This document shows positions 1 to 9,915 of a stretch of 64,000 nucleotides of DNA, one piece after another. Origin of the DNA: an uncultured Flavobacteriaceae bacterium (GTDB lineage Bacteria; Bacteroidota; Bacteroidia; Flavobacteriales; Flavobacteriaceae); NCBI GenBank assembly GCA_949372605.1, contig CASIAE010000004.1, positions 38,400-102,399 of the forward strand. Direction: 5' to 3'. Within the stretch, counting starts at the first letter, position 1. Every line of letters starts with the position of its first letter. Position numbers and translations under genes: made by a program. The notes beneath the pieces were generated by a model, which was given only the letters and a program-made list of their open reading frames with translations, was not told the DNA's origin and ran no database searches.

Positions 1-879
1 AATTGCAATTGCGGATCTAAAAGTGTCATAGACTTCAATGTTTTTAACGACAACATTTGTAAAACCACCATGACTTGCCGTACCAAATTTTATTGCACTT
101 GCACTGGATCGCACTTTACATTTGGCAATTAAAACCTGATCATTAATATGATCTGGTGAATGCGATTTTAAACAAATTCCGTCATCAGCAGCATTGACAA
201 AACTGTTGGTGATTCTAACATTGGTACAGTCCACAATGTCCATGCCGTCATTGTTCCAATAGTCGGTACTGTTTACGGTTATGTTGTCTATCTCCAAGTT
301 TTCGCACTGTTCATAGGTTTGAACCCAAGAGGAACCGTGTTGTATGGTAACTCCAGATACTTTGACGTCCTTACAACGCGTAAAATTAATTATTTCAACC
401 CGATGAAATTCATGGGGTCGCATTCTCTTGTAGTTATAATTGGGATCAATAAACGCTTTGGTGTGATGTAAACTGTCAAGGGCTAGTGCCAGTTCACGCC
501 CTTGTCCATCAATCGTTCCTTTTCCTGTTATTGAAAAAGAAGAGACATTGTCTGCAATCAGTAAGGCTTTATTCCCACTCAATTTTCGGTATTGATAAGG
601 GTCTACAGTTCCTAATAAAACAGCGTCTTCTTCGAAATGAACTTCAACCCCAGACTTTAGTTCGATTGTACCAGACAAGAAATTACCTTTTGGGAAAATG
701 ACTTTTCCGTTTTTGAGGGAAGCGGCCTTGTCAATCGCTTTCTGAATGGATTTAGTATTGAGTGTTTTTCCATCCCCTATAGCCCCAAATTGTTCAATAG
801 AGACGGCTTTTGAGCTTTGCCCTATGACGAGAGTGGTGGTAATGAAAAATATAAAAATTGGTTTGTAAAATGGTTTCAT
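1..879 (-). CDS. GH28 polygalacturonase-like glycosidase (3' end beyond window)
   Basis: This is a secreted right-handed beta-helix enzyme of the GH28/pectate-lyase-3 superfamily, which hydrolyses uronic-acid or rhamnogalacturonan-type linkages in the periplasm or outside the cell. The frame is open from the ATG at 877-879 to the window edge (293 codons). A signal peptide ending near VIGQ is followed by the superfamily entry motif FGAIGDGKT at about residue 31. The GH28 motifs are visible: NNDGMD at about residue 207, ADDGICLKS at about 229 and the ASHGG turn at about 265. The C-terminal RIK motif lies outside the window. It belongs with the sulfatase/GH78 genes to its right as part of a polysaccharide utilisation locus. 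The substrate (pectin-like or ulvan-like) cannot be fixed from sequence alone. Confidence 0.85.
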   Translation of the reverse strand, partial: MKPFYKPIFIFFITTTLVIGQSSKAVSIEQFGAIGDGKTLNTKSIQKAIDKAASLKNGKVIFPKGNFLSGTIELKSGVEVHFEEDAVLLGTVDPYQYRKLSGNKALLIADNVSSFSITGKGTIDGQGRELALALDSLHHTKAFIDPNYNYKRMRPHEFHRVEIINFTRCKDVKVSGVTIQHGSSWVQTYEQCENLEIDNITVNSTDYWNNDGMDIVDCTNVRITNSFVNAADDGICLKSHSPDHINDQVLIAKCKVRSSASAIKFGTASHGGFTNVVVKNIEVYDTFRSAIAI

Positions 880-998
880 GCTTGGTTTTTTAAATTTGAA
901 ACATAATAATTAATTGCAAATAATTATGGAAATTGATTTGCTGGGGGTAGGTCTATAGGCAAGGCACACGACACATTTTGGATTCTCCGGACTTTTAT

Positions 999-1289
999 TT
1001 ATAATAAAATCAAATTTTCTCCTTCTTCAATTCCACTTGGAAAATCACAAACGTTTTGTAAAGCAAAAACGTCATTATAAACAGTGCCTGTCATTTCGTC
1101 TACCCATTCGCTTTCTATTAGATCTTTATCAATTTCACCGCTAACAAGCTGAATGGTATAGTTCAAACAAATCCCTTTGATGGCCAGTTTTCCCCTAAGT
1201 AAATTTGCACTACAATCGCTATTGTTCTCTTCATTTGAACATTGTATAAAGGCAAACATTATTAATAGAAAAGAGAGTAATTTTTTCAT
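999..1289 (-). CDS. Small lipoprotein of unknown function
   Basis: This is a 96-residue protein with a clear lipoprotein signal: MKKLLSFLLIMFAFIQC, with the lipobox FIQC placing Cys17 as the lipidated residue, then a Ser/Asn/Glu-rich linker. The mature part is about 79 residues, acidic, and holds three further cysteines that could form disulfides in the periplasm. I do not recognise the family. It stands alone, with about 120 bp to the GH28 gene downstream and a long AT-rich gap upstream (1290-1447). The lipobox and codon pattern make it a believable gene; function is unknown. Confidence 0.6.
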   Translation of the reverse strand: MKKLLSFLLIMFAFIQCSNEENNSDCSANLLRGKLAIKGICLNYTIQLVSGEIDKDLIESEWVDEMTGTVYNDVFALQNVCDFPSGIEEGENLILL

Positions 1290-1447
1290 TTATTTTAAAT
1301 AAAACATATAAAGTAAACATTTTTTAATGATTAAAATTCATCTTGAAATAAACTTTTTTTAAATTTCATTAAATGATCATTTTTGCCCAAAAACACTAAA
1401 AAACAGACAAAATTGATCAGAAAACGTCAAAAAATCAAAAAAAGATA

Positions 1448-1894
1448 TTAAAAAATACTGAGAATTGTTGAGATGTTATTGTTAAAATCAATCCTTTCCC
1501 CCAATTTTTTACCCAATAACAACCTTCCAATAGGACTTTGTGGTGAAATACAATAACAGCGCTCATCCTCCAGTTTACATTCACCTATTGAAATGGCAAT
1601 ATAGTAGTTTGCTTTATTGGTTATTACCAAAGAACCGACGCCTACAATGACTGAAGAATGATTGTTTTTTAAGGCTAATATTTTTCTGTAATTGGTTTCA
1701 GTTTCTGCCAATTGTATCCCTAATTTTTCTCGCTCTAATTGAATCATTGCACGTCCTGTTTCGTGCTTGTCTCCAGCACTACTTTTACTTTCAGAATCTA
1801 AAGCCTCGGATAGCCCTTGTATTCTTTTTTCAAAACCTTTTAATTTTTCAAGCAAATTGGCAACACAATAATTGTAAATTTCTTCTTTATCCAT
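1448..1894 (-). CDS. GreA/GreB-like transcription factor domain protein
   Basis: A 148-residue cytoplasmic protein. The N-terminal half (residues 1-75) is a charged helical hairpin with a coiled-coil pattern (LEKLKGFEKRIQGLSEALDSESKSSAGDKHETGRAM). The C-terminal half (about 85-148) has the FKBP-like fold pattern of Gre factors, VGVGSLVITNKANYYIAIS followed by ISPQSPIGRLLLGKKLGE. The motif SPIGRLLLGKK matches the Gre-factor region in which a small domain binds RNA polymerase. Small members of this family are common in Flavobacteriia and are often mislabelled in databases. The start codon sits only about 12 bases downstream of a strong terminator hairpin belonging to the preceding gene, which is unusual. 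A true transcript-cleavage role is inferred, not shown. Confidence 0.75.
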   Translation of the reverse strand: MDKEEIYNYCVANLLEKLKGFEKRIQGLSEALDSESKSSAGDKHETGRAMIQLEREKLGIQLAETETNYRKILALKNNHSSVIVGVGSLVITNKANYYIAISIGECKLEDERCYCISPQSPIGRLLLGKKLGERIDFNNNISTILSIF

Positions 1895-1901
1895 TTTTAA
1901 T

Positions 1902-1928
1902 AAAAAAACCCTCCTTTAAGGAGGGTTC
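1902..1928 (-). terminator. Rho-independent terminator of the NTF2-like gene, abutting the next start codon
   Basis: A perfect 9-bp stem (AACCCTCCT at 1907-1915 pairing with AGGAGGGTT at 1919-1927), 3-nt loop, then a run of T on the minus strand (1902-1908). It ends transcription from the gene at 1995-2507. The following gene starts at 1894, so the T-run and the 3' arm, which contains GGAGGG, lie in that gene's leader. Confidence 0.85.
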
Positions 1929-1994
1929 AAAATAAATCTATTTTTCTTCATTCAAACACTCTTGAGTGAAAATATTTTTAATCTTAGGAAGTGA

Positions 1995-2507
1995 CTATTC
2001 AGCAGCTTCTTCTGCAACAACTGCTTCGTCAGCAGCAACGGCTATCATCATTCCGCTAGCATCGAAAAAGTCACCTGATTCGTAAACCTTACCTTCTTTT
2101 GCATTAAAGTAGTGGTAAGAATCTAAGGAAAAGCTTTTTCCAGTAGCAATACTAACTCCTTTCCAAGTTCCGTAAACTCTAACACTTCCATCAGGCGTAA
2201 GTGTCGTTTCGTCAACACCAGGAAGCCAAATTGCATCTTCAAAAGTAACATCCTTAAAGTTTGTCATGTAAAATTCTGCATCAATAAGAACTTTATCATA
2301 GCCAATTTTTCCGACGCCATACATTGGGGATTGGTGCTCAATTTCTTCGTGAATTAATGATTTAAAAAGCTCAAAGTTGGTTGGAGAAGCATAAGACATT
2401 AGCATTTTTTGAGCTACTTCTTTGTTAGTATTGTAGAGGCTTAAATCTTGCTTTACATCACAAGAAACAAATAAAACGGTAATAGCAATTAATAAATAAT
2501 TTTTCAT
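1995..2507 (-). CDS. NTF2-like/SnoaL-like fold lipoprotein
   Basis: A 170-residue protein with lipoprotein signal MKNYLLIAITVLFVSC (lipobox FVSC). The mature part follows the alpha+beta cone-fold pattern of SnoaL/NTF2-like proteins: helices with NFELFKSLIHEEIEHQSPMYGVGKIGYDK, then strands ending in SYHYFNAKEGKVYESGDFFD. This is the typical pattern of flavobacterial nuclear-transport-factor-2-like lipoproteins. The C-terminus is unusual: an Ala/Val/Glu-rich tail (VAADEAVVAEEAAE). No catalytic residues can be assigned; many members are ligand-binding. It is monocistronic, with its own strong terminator. Confidence 0.75.
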   Translation of the reverse strand: MKNYLLIAITVLFVSCDVKQDLSLYNTNKEVAQKMLMSYASPTNFELFKSLIHEEIEHQSPMYGVGKIGYDKVLIDAEFYMTNFKDVTFEDAIWLPGVDETTLTPDGSVRVYGTWKGVSIATGKSFSLDSYHYFNAKEGKVYESGDFFDASGMMIAVAADEAVVAEEAAE

Positions 2508-2755
2508 TTTTCATTTTTTTAATTAAGTATTCAATGCAATTTGGGATTTAATTCTTGAATTTTCGCTTGTTATTGAGGTGTTTATATTAATTCATTTCTT
2601 TTATTGATGTTAAATCTTTACTCACTTTCACAATATTTAACTAATAATAAAACAAACACTTAATCCTACTCCACAGTTTTTGAGTTTGTCAAATGCCCAA
2701 AGCCAATCATTGTTGGAAATAAGATATCAAATAAAGAACAAGCTACAAGGATTGT
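2508..2755. other. AT-rich intergenic stretch, nothing recognised
   Basis: About 250 bases between two minus-strand genes. It must hold the promoter of the NTF2-like lipoprotein gene. I see no convincing ORF, hairpin or repeat in it. Confidence 0.4.
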
Positions 2756-3951
2756 TTATTTGACCAAAATGGGTTGTGTCCAGGCTTGCTCAAGTTCTCC
2801 CTCTAAATAGGGGTTTTCTTTTAAAACATTAGAGTTTATTTTTGCTCTAACAATGAGGTCTTTTTTTTCATAAACATATTCGGCAGCAGTGCCTTTAACT
2901 CTTTTTAATTCTTCCATGTTTTCACTGCCTTCTCGATAGCCCATAAAAATGATTTCATAAATAATATCCGCTTTTGAATCTACTTCAATGGAAAGTTTTT
3001 TCTCGGTAGCATTTATCTTTTTTAAAGAAACCCCAGAAGAAGAATAAAAATCTCCAGCTTCCATTGCTTCAATCAAACTTGCAGGGTCTAATCTTTTTGA
3101 ATTAACCATTACCCATCCTCTTCCAGGGTTACTATGATCAGATGATTTTATGTGATACTTGTGGCTGTCATCAGTAGCAATCCCAAGAAGCAACGGTTTC
3201 TTCTCATTGTAATAAGAAATATTTATCAGGTCCCACATGGTTTCTATACCAAGTGCGTTTCATCTCCCTCATTATGGACTGCAGGATGACCGTTGTAGAG
3301 TTCAAAAAACCTTTCTCCATTCAATTTTTTTAAATCCTCTGTATTGATGCCATAGCCAAAGTTGGGGTGGTTGATGTGGGCAAACATCGGGATATTAAAC
3401 TTTTTTCTTTGGGCATGAACAGCATCCAAAGTTTGCTGCATCACCTCATAAACGGAATTCCCTTTGATAGGTTCAATTTTTTCTTGAATGTTAGTAACAT
3501 TAATATGGACAGGCTTTTTCCCAAAAGAGGAAGTTACCTCTTCGGACCGGATAATTAGAAACGAATCCTGGACATCAAGTTTTGATTTATACTCCTCAAA
3601 AGTTTTTAGTCGAACAGAAGTTCCACTAGAATCAATTTTTGATTCTACCCAGTCGCCAAACCTTTTTTGATATTTTTCTAGTGCATTATTTTTTTTGTCT
3701 GATTCTTTCAATTTGTACCAGTTATCTCCTGCAGCGATTGTGTTATGGTCAGAGAGCGCGATGAATTGGTAGTCGTTGTCTTTATACCATTGAATGATCA
3801 TTTCGGGGAAGTCATCTCCATCACTCCAAAAAGAATGGGTATGTAGATTCCCTTTTTGCCAATGCTGTTCTGGGACAGCTGTATTACATGAAAAAAGCAA
3901 CGCAAAAATGAATAAGATTGAAGCGAAACTTAAATATTTTAAGAAAGACAT
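2756..3951 (-). pseudogene. PHP-domain lipoprotein hydrolase, split by a one-base frameshift
   Basis: Two abutting frames (3951-3244 and the continuation to 2756) encode one PHP-fold protein of about 398 residues. The first has a lipoprotein signal (ALLFSC), then NLHTHSFWSDGDDFPEM and LSDHNTI, the metal-binding His/Asp motifs of the polymerase-and-histidinol-phosphatase superfamily, and HINHPNFGYG. The second carries the last motif, ATDDSHKY. The first frame ends GDETHLV-stop; adding one G in the GG run near 3250 gives GDETHLGIETMWDLINI and restores the frame. Such periplasmic PHP lipoproteins, probably phosphoesterases, are frequent in Bacteroidota polysaccharide loci. Either a sequencing error or a recent mutation explains the break; all metal-ligand motifs survive. 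Confidence 0.8.
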
Positions 3952-4137
3952 AATTTTAATAGAATAAAGGTTTTGGTTAAAACTACAAAAAATTTAATAA
4001 CGGGAAACACCAGCATTAAAGCAAGCGAATCTGTTTTTAAGCATAAACGGATATCAGAAAAAAAAGTAAGGATTGGGTCTTGAGTTTCAGGGATTACTGT
4101 TTTAAAATTACCTTCGTAAAACCTAAAATATTTATTG

Positions 4138-7100
4138 TTAATTTAGAAATTTTTTTAAAATGAATTTATCTTTAATTGAATGACATGCTTCCCAGGAGAG
4201 AGCCTTATGGATTCGAGAAGCAGCAGGAACTTTTTGACCGTTGTGAATCAAGTCTTTCCCTTTCCATATCAATGAGTGAAAACTCAGCCAACATATTCCC
4301 TGGGATTTCGATTTCATAGGTTTGCAGCCTTTTCCCGACGTAAGTATATTTCCCTTTGATGGTTCCTCTGACGGTTGGAACTGCAATCTCACTAGATTTT
4401 AATTTACTCATTTGAGGTTTAATACTTGCGATCGCAAAACCTGCTGTTTGTGGCTTAATCCCCCATAATCCTCTTGGGATTGCGTTGGCTGGCACAGCTC
4501 CCCATGCGTGGTTCCAGTCCAAGTTGTTTTTAAATTTCAAGTCCCAAGCTTCTAAAGTAATCGTAGATCCAACACGAATCATATTGTACCAACTTCTCTC
4601 TTCGATACTTGATAATAATTCTAGGGCGTAATCTGCTTCCCCTGCATTATAGAGTCCGTCCATTAAGAATTGAGAACCATAAACACTACAGGCCATCCCT
4701 CGAGATTTAATAAATTCTAAGACAGAATTTAAATGTTCTTTAGGAACCATACCGAATGCCAAAGGCATCATGTTGGCATGTAATGAGGCATGGTCAGTCC
4801 CTATTCCGTCAACATAAATACCACGATCTTTATCAAACATGTTATCATTGAATGCTTTTTTGACTTTAGCAGCTCTTAATTCAAAATCTAAAACCTCCTT
4901 TGTTTTTCCTAATATTTTTGCAAACTCAGCCATGATCTTCATGTTCTCATAAAAAAAGGCATTGATGACAGTATTGTATGGCTGGAAAACAAAACCATCC
5001 CGTTCTCCCAAATTATTTGGGTCTCCACCCCAACCTGCAGAAGGCCAATCAACGATGTCAGTAAGCGGTTTTTTATAACCTTTTTTGAATCCCAACTTAT
5101 ACATGAATTCTGGAGTTACTTTTTCCGAAGTGATCAAACCCAGCTTCATTAGATAACTCAAAAAGTGTTTTATGTTTTAATTGCTCGTAATACTTTTCAA
5201 TAAGTTCGGTATTCCCCGTATACATATAATCAGCATAAAACATTAAGGCCACATGTTGTTGCCACTCTGTAGGCCAAGTTGGATGTTCCATGAAATATTC
5301 TATGGTGCGTCTAGCCAATTGCATACTCTCTGTCCGTAGTATAGTGGCTGAGTTGATTTAGATAGGCATCTGCTTCATAAGGAATTCGTTCTCTATCTCC
5401 ATCCACATATAAACCGTTAAAAGTGGTTGCTTTTATGGAGTATTTACATAAATCCCAAACTTGATTTAAAACATCGTTATCACTTTTAAACTCACTGGCG
5501 TTTTCATCCCAATAGGTATGATGGGCCAACTGATCAAAGTCATTTGCAGAAATGGGCGCTTGAGCACCCTCAATTTCTACATACCTAAATGGCATCAAAA
5601 CAGGAAACCCTTTTGGCAACGCAATGGCCTTATTGGGTGTTGTATTTTTTTTGTCTGGTTTTATAGCGAGTTGATATTTTGTCTTTCCTGGTATTACTTC
5701 AACTTTAATTTCTTGATAACGAATATGACTTTTACGAAATGGAGTTCTGTTGATGTTTTTACCTTTTGATTCTTCTCCAATTCTTACTGTTAAGGTATGT
5801 GGCGTTTTTGCTTTGTAGTTAAAATTGATTGTGGCAAATGCGGCTTTACCAAAATCAATAAAATAAAAATCACCACGATTTTCAAAGCATACTGGTTTGA
5901 TTTTACTGACAACAAATTTATTTTCAGAGGAAATCATATAATTCTCTTGCTTTCCAGTTGTAAATTTTTGAACCTCTGAATAGTCAACCAAACGATTTTC
6001 TTCGTCCCAAATCCGAACTTTCCAATAATAAGTTCTATCAACTTCTAATGGTGTTCCATTATATTCGACATTGGTTGAGGCCAATGATCGTATTTTTTTG
6101 CTGTCCCAGGCATCTCCATTGTTTGTATCGATACTGGCCTGACTAGAAGCTACTAAAATTTGATAAGCCGATTGGAATTTAGATCCCAAAGGCACAGCCC
6201 AACCAAACTCTGGATTTAGATCAATGATCTCAACATTTGTATTTGGTTCTCTGATCAGTTCTAACGTTAAATCGGTAGGAGCCGATCGATATTCATTGCT
6301 GTTTTTTGCAATTAACTTGTCCAATTGCGTGCGAAGTTTGTCTGCAACTACTTTATGCTTTTTCTTTCCGATGAGATTATTGACTTCTTTTGGATCCCTC
6401 TTTAAATCATAGAGTTCTTCAATGGTTTTGTCGTTAACATATCTAAAATATTTCCAATTTTTAGTTCTCACCCCTTCACTGGGTGGAATTTCACTAAAAT
6501 CCCAAAGGTGTTCTATAAGAACGGTGTCTCTGCTGATTGTACTCGTTTCATTTCTCACCAAGGGCATTAAATTTTTTCCTTGCCATGTATCAGGAATTGC
6601 TACCCCTGCAATTGCTGCAATGGTGGAGGGCACATCAATATTTAATACCATCTCGTCAATAGCTCTGTTTTTGGCCACTCTCGGATCGTAAATTATCAGT
6701 GGAACCCGAATCGAATTATCATACATTAGCCACTTTCCAGCCATTTGTCGGTCTCCTAAAAAATAGCCGTTATCTCCCATAACAATAATCACGGTGTTTT
6801 TATCTAAACCTTTTTCTTTTAGTTTTTTTCGAATTTTAGCAATTTCTAAATCTATTCCAGAAATCATCCGATAATAGCCTTTTAAGCTGCGCTGATATTT
6901 TTCTGGAGTATTATATCTCCAAGCCCAACGCAAACGATTAAATCCCTTCCTTACGATCTCAGGCAATGCTTTGAAATACTGGTCAGCTCCCAATGCAGGC
7001 GCAGGGATTGTTGTATCAGTTAATAATTCTTCGGTCGTATTTTGCCAGAAATATTGCGCTTCAGCAGGATCATGCGCATGTGGAGCGCTAAAACTTAAAG

Positions 7101-7686
7101 ACAAGCAAAATGGCTTTTTATTTTCGATATTATTGTCAATAAAGTCGATTGCTTTTTGACCGGTATATCTTGTTAAGTGAACAGTGTCTTTACCAATTGT
7201 TTTATAAAAATAGCCCCTTTTATCGTTATATTTATTATTTCTATCATACGACTCGTATTGATCAAACTGTTTGTCTAAATCTGAGTATCGCACACCATAT
7301 TTTCCATAAAAACCGGTATGATAACCATTCTCTTTAAGTAGTGTAGGGTAAGAATTAGCCATATATTCCTCACGTATATTTCCAGTTTGAAAATTAAAAT
7401 TGTGAGCTCGTTCATGTAAGCCCGTTAAAATACTTGCCCTACTTGCAGCACAAATAGGGGTGGTTACAATCGCGGACTTAAAATAAGTGCCTGACTTAGC
7501 CAAATCATCCATTTCTGGAGTTTCAACAAACTTATTCCCTGCATAACCAACCGCATCAAAGCGCTGATCATCTGTGAGGATGAAAATAACATTCGGTTTT
7601 TCGGCCTTGACTTTTTGTTGAGCACTAAGGCTACTTAAGCCACAGAAAACGCTTAATAGTCCGAGTAATAGATTGCGGATATCCAT
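4138..7686 (-). pseudogene. Sulfatase / GH78 alpha-L-rhamnosidase fusion with three single-base frameshifts
   Basis: Joining four overlapping frames gives one protein of about 1,180 residues. It has a signal peptide, an S1-type sulfatase module (residues 30-470), a linker and rhamnosidase N-terminal beta domains (about 480-720), then the GH78 (alpha/alpha)6 catalytic domain. Rhamnosidase signatures are [11 protein letters not shown] at the end of the first frame, [11 protein letters not shown] in the third frame and TITLEAWD with [18 protein letters not shown]. The breaks are near 5316 (EYAI to ARRTIEYF), 5145 (SNEAG to LITSEK) and 4272 (AEFSLI to WKGKD). Each is explained by one extra base, the first two in short G runs. 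The architecture resembles the sulfatase/GH78 enzyme of ulvan loci in Formosa. All catalytic motifs persist, so consensus error is more likely than decay. Confidence 0.8.
5311..7686 (-). CDS. Sulfatase module and start of GH78 domain (first intact frame of the fusion)
   Basis: This frame alone encodes 791 residues: signal peptide [23 protein letters not shown], then the S1 sulfatase fold. The formylglycine motif is C79-A-A-S-R ([13 protein letters not shown]), to be activated by a Cys-type maturase. Metal-site residues are visible in FILTDDQ at the N-terminus and [10 protein letters not shown] in the middle. A two-strand [16 protein letters not shown] segment after about residue 560 marks the beta-sandwich leading into the rhamnosidase. 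It should remove sulfate from rhamnose- or uronate-containing oligosaccharides in the periplasm. As sequenced, the protein ends prematurely at REYAIG-stop, just after the rhamnosidase motif [11 protein letters not shown]. Confidence 0.85.
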   Translation of the reverse strand: MDIRNLLLGLLSVFCGLSSLSAQQKVKAEKPNVIFILTDDQRFDAVGYAGNKFVETPEMDDLAKSGTYFKSAIVTTPICAASRASILTGLHERAHNFNFQTGNIREEYMANSYPTLLKENGYHTGFYGKYGVRYSDLDKQFDQYESYDRNNKYNDKRGYFYKTIGKDTVHLTRYTGQKAIDFIDNNIENKKPFCLSLSFSAPHAHDPAEAQYFWQNTTEELLTDTTIPAPALGADQYFKALPEIVRKGFNRLRWAWRYNTPEKYQRSLKGYYRMISGIDLEIAKIRKKLKEKGLDKNTVIIVMGDNGYFLGDRQMAGKWLMYDNSIRVPLIIYDPRVAKNRAIDEMVLNIDVPSTIAAIAGVAIPDTWQGKNLMPLVRNETSTISRDTVLIEHLWDFSEIPPSEGVRTKNWKYFRYVNDKTIEELYDLKRDPKEVNNLIGKKKHKVVADKLRTQLDKLIAKNSNEYRSAPTDLTLELIREPNTNVEIIDLNPEFGWAVPLGSKFQSAYQILVASSQASIDTNNGDAWDSKKIRSLASTNVEYNGTPLEVDRTYYWKVRIWDEENRLVDYSEVQKFTTGKQENYMISSENKFVVSKIKPVCFENRGDFYFIDFGKAAFATINFNYKAKTPHTLTVRIGEESKGKNINRTPFRKSHIRYQEIKVEVIPGKTKYQLAIKPDKKNTTPNKAIALPKGFPVLMPFRYVEIEGAQAPISANDFDQLAHHTYWDENASEFKSDNDVLNQVWDLCKYSIKATTFNGLYVDGDRERIPYEADAYLNQLSHYTTDREYAIG

Positions 7687-7805
7687 AGATTTATTTATTA
7701 AAGCATATTTAATTCCTCTAAATTAAAAAAAAATAAATAAGATTTGTTTTTAGATTTATTTAATGCAGAATAAGCTAGGGATATAAGAACAGTTAGGAAG
7801 AGGAT

Positions 7806-7994
7806 TTAATTGGCTCGATTTGAACTTTTTTTGTCAGGAATTCTACCGTAATTACCCGATCCATCATAATCTAGTGTGTCTTCTTGAATCGGTTTTTTAT
7901 GATCATTGACCGATTTCTTCGAATCAATAAATACCCCAGCGACAAACATGGCAAAAACAGCGATTCCGAAACCAAAAATTATTAAAATACTCAT
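7806..7994 (-). CDS. Small single-helix membrane protein
   Basis: 62 residues: one N-terminal transmembrane helix (ILIIFGFGIAVFAMFVAGVFI), then a polar, charged C-terminal tail rich in Lys/Asp/Ser (DSKKSVNDHKK through PDKKSSNRAN). The start codon overlaps the stop of the upstream tiny gene in an ATGA arrangement, implying translational coupling and a joint role. The family is not recognised. It resembles small accessory subunits of membrane transporters in topology only. Confidence 0.55.
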   Translation of the reverse strand: MSILIIFGFGIAVFAMFVAGVFIDSKKSVNDHKKPIQEDTLDYDGSGNYGRIPDKKSSNRAN

Positions 7995-8152
7995 TTTTTA
8001 ATTTGTTTAAAATATCCACCAGCAGCTAAAATTGAAGGAACCCAAATCCCAACATAAAGACCTTCATCATTTTGCCCACTGAACCAAAGATAAATTGAAA
8101 ACAGAAAGCTTAAAAAAGCGGAACCTAATATCAAATAGTCTGAATTTTTCAT
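7991..8152 (-). CDS. 53-residue two-helix membrane protein, coupled to the next gene
   Basis: A short gene reading MKNSDYLILGSAFLSFLFSI and ending AAGGYFKQIKK. Two hydrophobic segments (YLILGSAFLSFLFSIYLWF and YVGIWVPSILAAGGYF) are separated by a short polar loop (SGQNDEG), so both ends probably face the same side of the membrane. Its TGA overlaps the ATG of the downstream 62-residue gene by four bases, a clear coupling signal. It lies between two sulfatase genes, but nothing ties it to polysaccharide use beyond position. Function unknown. Confidence 0.55.
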   Translation of the reverse strand: MKNSDYLILGSAFLSFLFSIYLWFSGQNDEGLYVGIWVPSILAAGGYFKQIKK

Positions 8153-8220
8153 TGTCTTGGTTTTATCTGTAAATATAATAAATGTTATAACATCTATAAA
8201 AATTAGACTTTAAGTTGCTA

Positions 8221-9810
8221 TTAATCTGCACTTAAAAGCGCTTCATTTTGTTCGGGTCTAAAGTCGGTTTCATTGACCCAAACGTGATCCATTATTTCCC
8301 CTTTAAGAAATCGCTCATAGAACCTGATTTGTTTAGGCATGATTGGATAATTATCAAACACATCACCTTTCTCCAAGACCCTTGGGTCTTCTTGCTCAAT
8401 TAGGTTTTGAATTAGGAGTTTGGACCAGTGATTTTTTTGTTCCTCAAAACGAGCATCAGCGGCAATGTTTGTCATGCAGTAGGGGTCTGATTTTAAATCA
8501 TAAAACTCTTCAGCTGTTCTTCTCCCAAAAGACAATTCCCAGAGGTGATGATTTTCTGTCTGATAAGCATCTAGAATTTGTGTTTTAGTTGGGCTACCGT
8601 CACAGTCTAAATATCCTGTTTCTGGCCTACCTGTTGGCCACCTGTCTGGTTTAAAATTTTTAAAATAGACGAATTCATCCGAAATAATTCCCCTAATGGG
8701 ATAGCCTACATCATTGGGTCTACCAGTGTCATGTCGCTCTTTCCCCACCAAGACATAGTCCCGGTTACCCTCTACACGACCCTCTTTTTCAGATTTAAAT
8801 ATGGGAAATAAACTTTTTCCTGTAATGGGTTGCATTCCACTTATCTGTTCTTCAATACCTGCCGCTTCTAAAAAAGTGGCTGCAAAATCAATATTACTCA
8901 CATAATCTGAGATGGTCCTCCCAGGTTTGTTGATTCCATCTGCCCACATAATAGCCAAGGGCATGTGCGTAGAAAAAGGATATTCTTGTGCCTTACTTCT
9001 TGGGAAAGGCATCCCGTTGTCAGAAGTAACGATGATCAGGGTGTTTTCCAACATTCCTTTTTCTTCAAGAACTTTTAGTATACTTCCCAGGTGCTGGTCA
9101 AAGTATTCAATTTCAAAAGCATAGTCCAGCATGTCATTTCGAATGATTTCATTGTCCATCCAATAGTCAGGAACTTTGTCGATATCAACTAGTTTTTTAT
9201 TTCCTTTCTTCACTCCCGATTGGAACTCATAAGCACGATGAGGCTCTATACCGCCATACCAAAAAGCAAAAGGTTCATCGGAAGTGTCATTCAAAAACAA
9301 CTCAAAATTCCGAGCATAATCTATGTTACTGATTTTGTTCGTAGGGGGAGTGGTTTTTAAGGAGGAATAGTTGATTCCGATCAGTTCTCTGGGTTGTCCG
9401 TTAGTTTTTTCAATTACACCGGGTGCCCACCCTTTTGCAGTTCTACCCGTGCTGTATCCGGCTGTTTTGAGTGCTTCAAAAACAGTTTTGAATTTATTTG
9501 GAAAATAACCAACATGACTAGCCGCTTCTTCCAGTTGCCATGAATTTCTTCCAGTGAGAATTGCTGATCTTGAAGGCGCACATTTTGCATTGCAAGTATA
9601 GGCATTCATAAAAAGTAGTCCTGAATTTGCAATGCGGTCAAAATTAGGAGTTTTCACCCAATCGGCCCCATAGGCCCCAGCATGAGGGAAGGACTGATCA
9701 TCGGCAATACAAATTAATATATTGGGCCTTTTAAACTCTTCTTTTTTGGCGCAGGAGATTATATTTATTAATACAAATAGACAAATAAAATATTGTTTTA
9801 ATGTAATCAT
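8221..9810 (-). CDS. S1-family sulfatase, N-sulfoglucosamine-sulfohydrolase-like, lipoprotein
   Basis: About 529 residues. The start at 9810 (MITLKQYFICLFVLINIISC) is preferred because it gives a normal lipoprotein signal with lipobox IISC; a start seven codons upstream at 9831 is also open. The mature enzyme begins RPNILICIADDQ (metal ligands) and carries the formylglycine motif C77-A-P-S-R in NAKCAPSRSAILTG. TSDNGMPFPRSKAQ supplies the later metal-site Asp/Asn and a basic residue. The gene resembles heparan N-sulfatase-like exo-sulfatases, which are common in marine loci for sulfated uronate or rhamnose polymers. It should act in the periplasm on oligosaccharides. The frame is intact. Confidence 0.9.
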   Translation of the reverse strand: MITLKQYFICLFVLINIISCAKKEEFKRPNILICIADDQSFPHAGAYGADWVKTPNFDRIANSGLLFMNAYTCNAKCAPSRSAILTGRNSWQLEEAASHVGYFPNKFKTVFEALKTAGYSTGRTAKGWAPGVIEKTNGQPRELIGINYSSLKTTPPTNKISNIDYARNFELFLNDTSDEPFAFWYGGIEPHRAYEFQSGVKKGNKKLVDIDKVPDYWMDNEIIRNDMLDYAFEIEYFDQHLGSILKVLEEKGMLENTLIIVTSDNGMPFPRSKAQEYPFSTHMPLAIMWADGINKPGRTISDYVSNIDFAATFLEAAGIEEQISGMQPITGKSLFPIFKSEKEGRVEGNRDYVLVGKERHDTGRPNDVGYPIRGIISDEFVYFKNFKPDRWPTGRPETGYLDCDGSPTKTQILDAYQTENHHLWELSFGRRTAEEFYDLKSDPYCMTNIAADARFEEQKNHWSKLLIQNLIEQEDPRVLEKGDVFDNYPIMPKQIRFYERFLKGEIMDHVWVNETDFRPEQNEALLSAD

Positions 9811-9915
9811 AGTTTTTTTCTGAATAGACAATCCTGCCTATAAATTTGGAATAACTAAGGTAATAAATAATTTTAGAGGATTTCAAATTTCAGAATTTAC
9901 TGAAGAGTTTTACCT

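Noticed and set aside
3238-3260. Programmed ribosomal frameshift in the PHP gene
   Set aside because: There is no slippery heptamer or downstream structure, and similar indels occur in many unrelated genes of the window.
4138-4392. Separate 84-residue gene
   Set aside because: Its last 50 codons continue the GH78 C-terminal domain; it is the fourth frame of the fusion enzyme.
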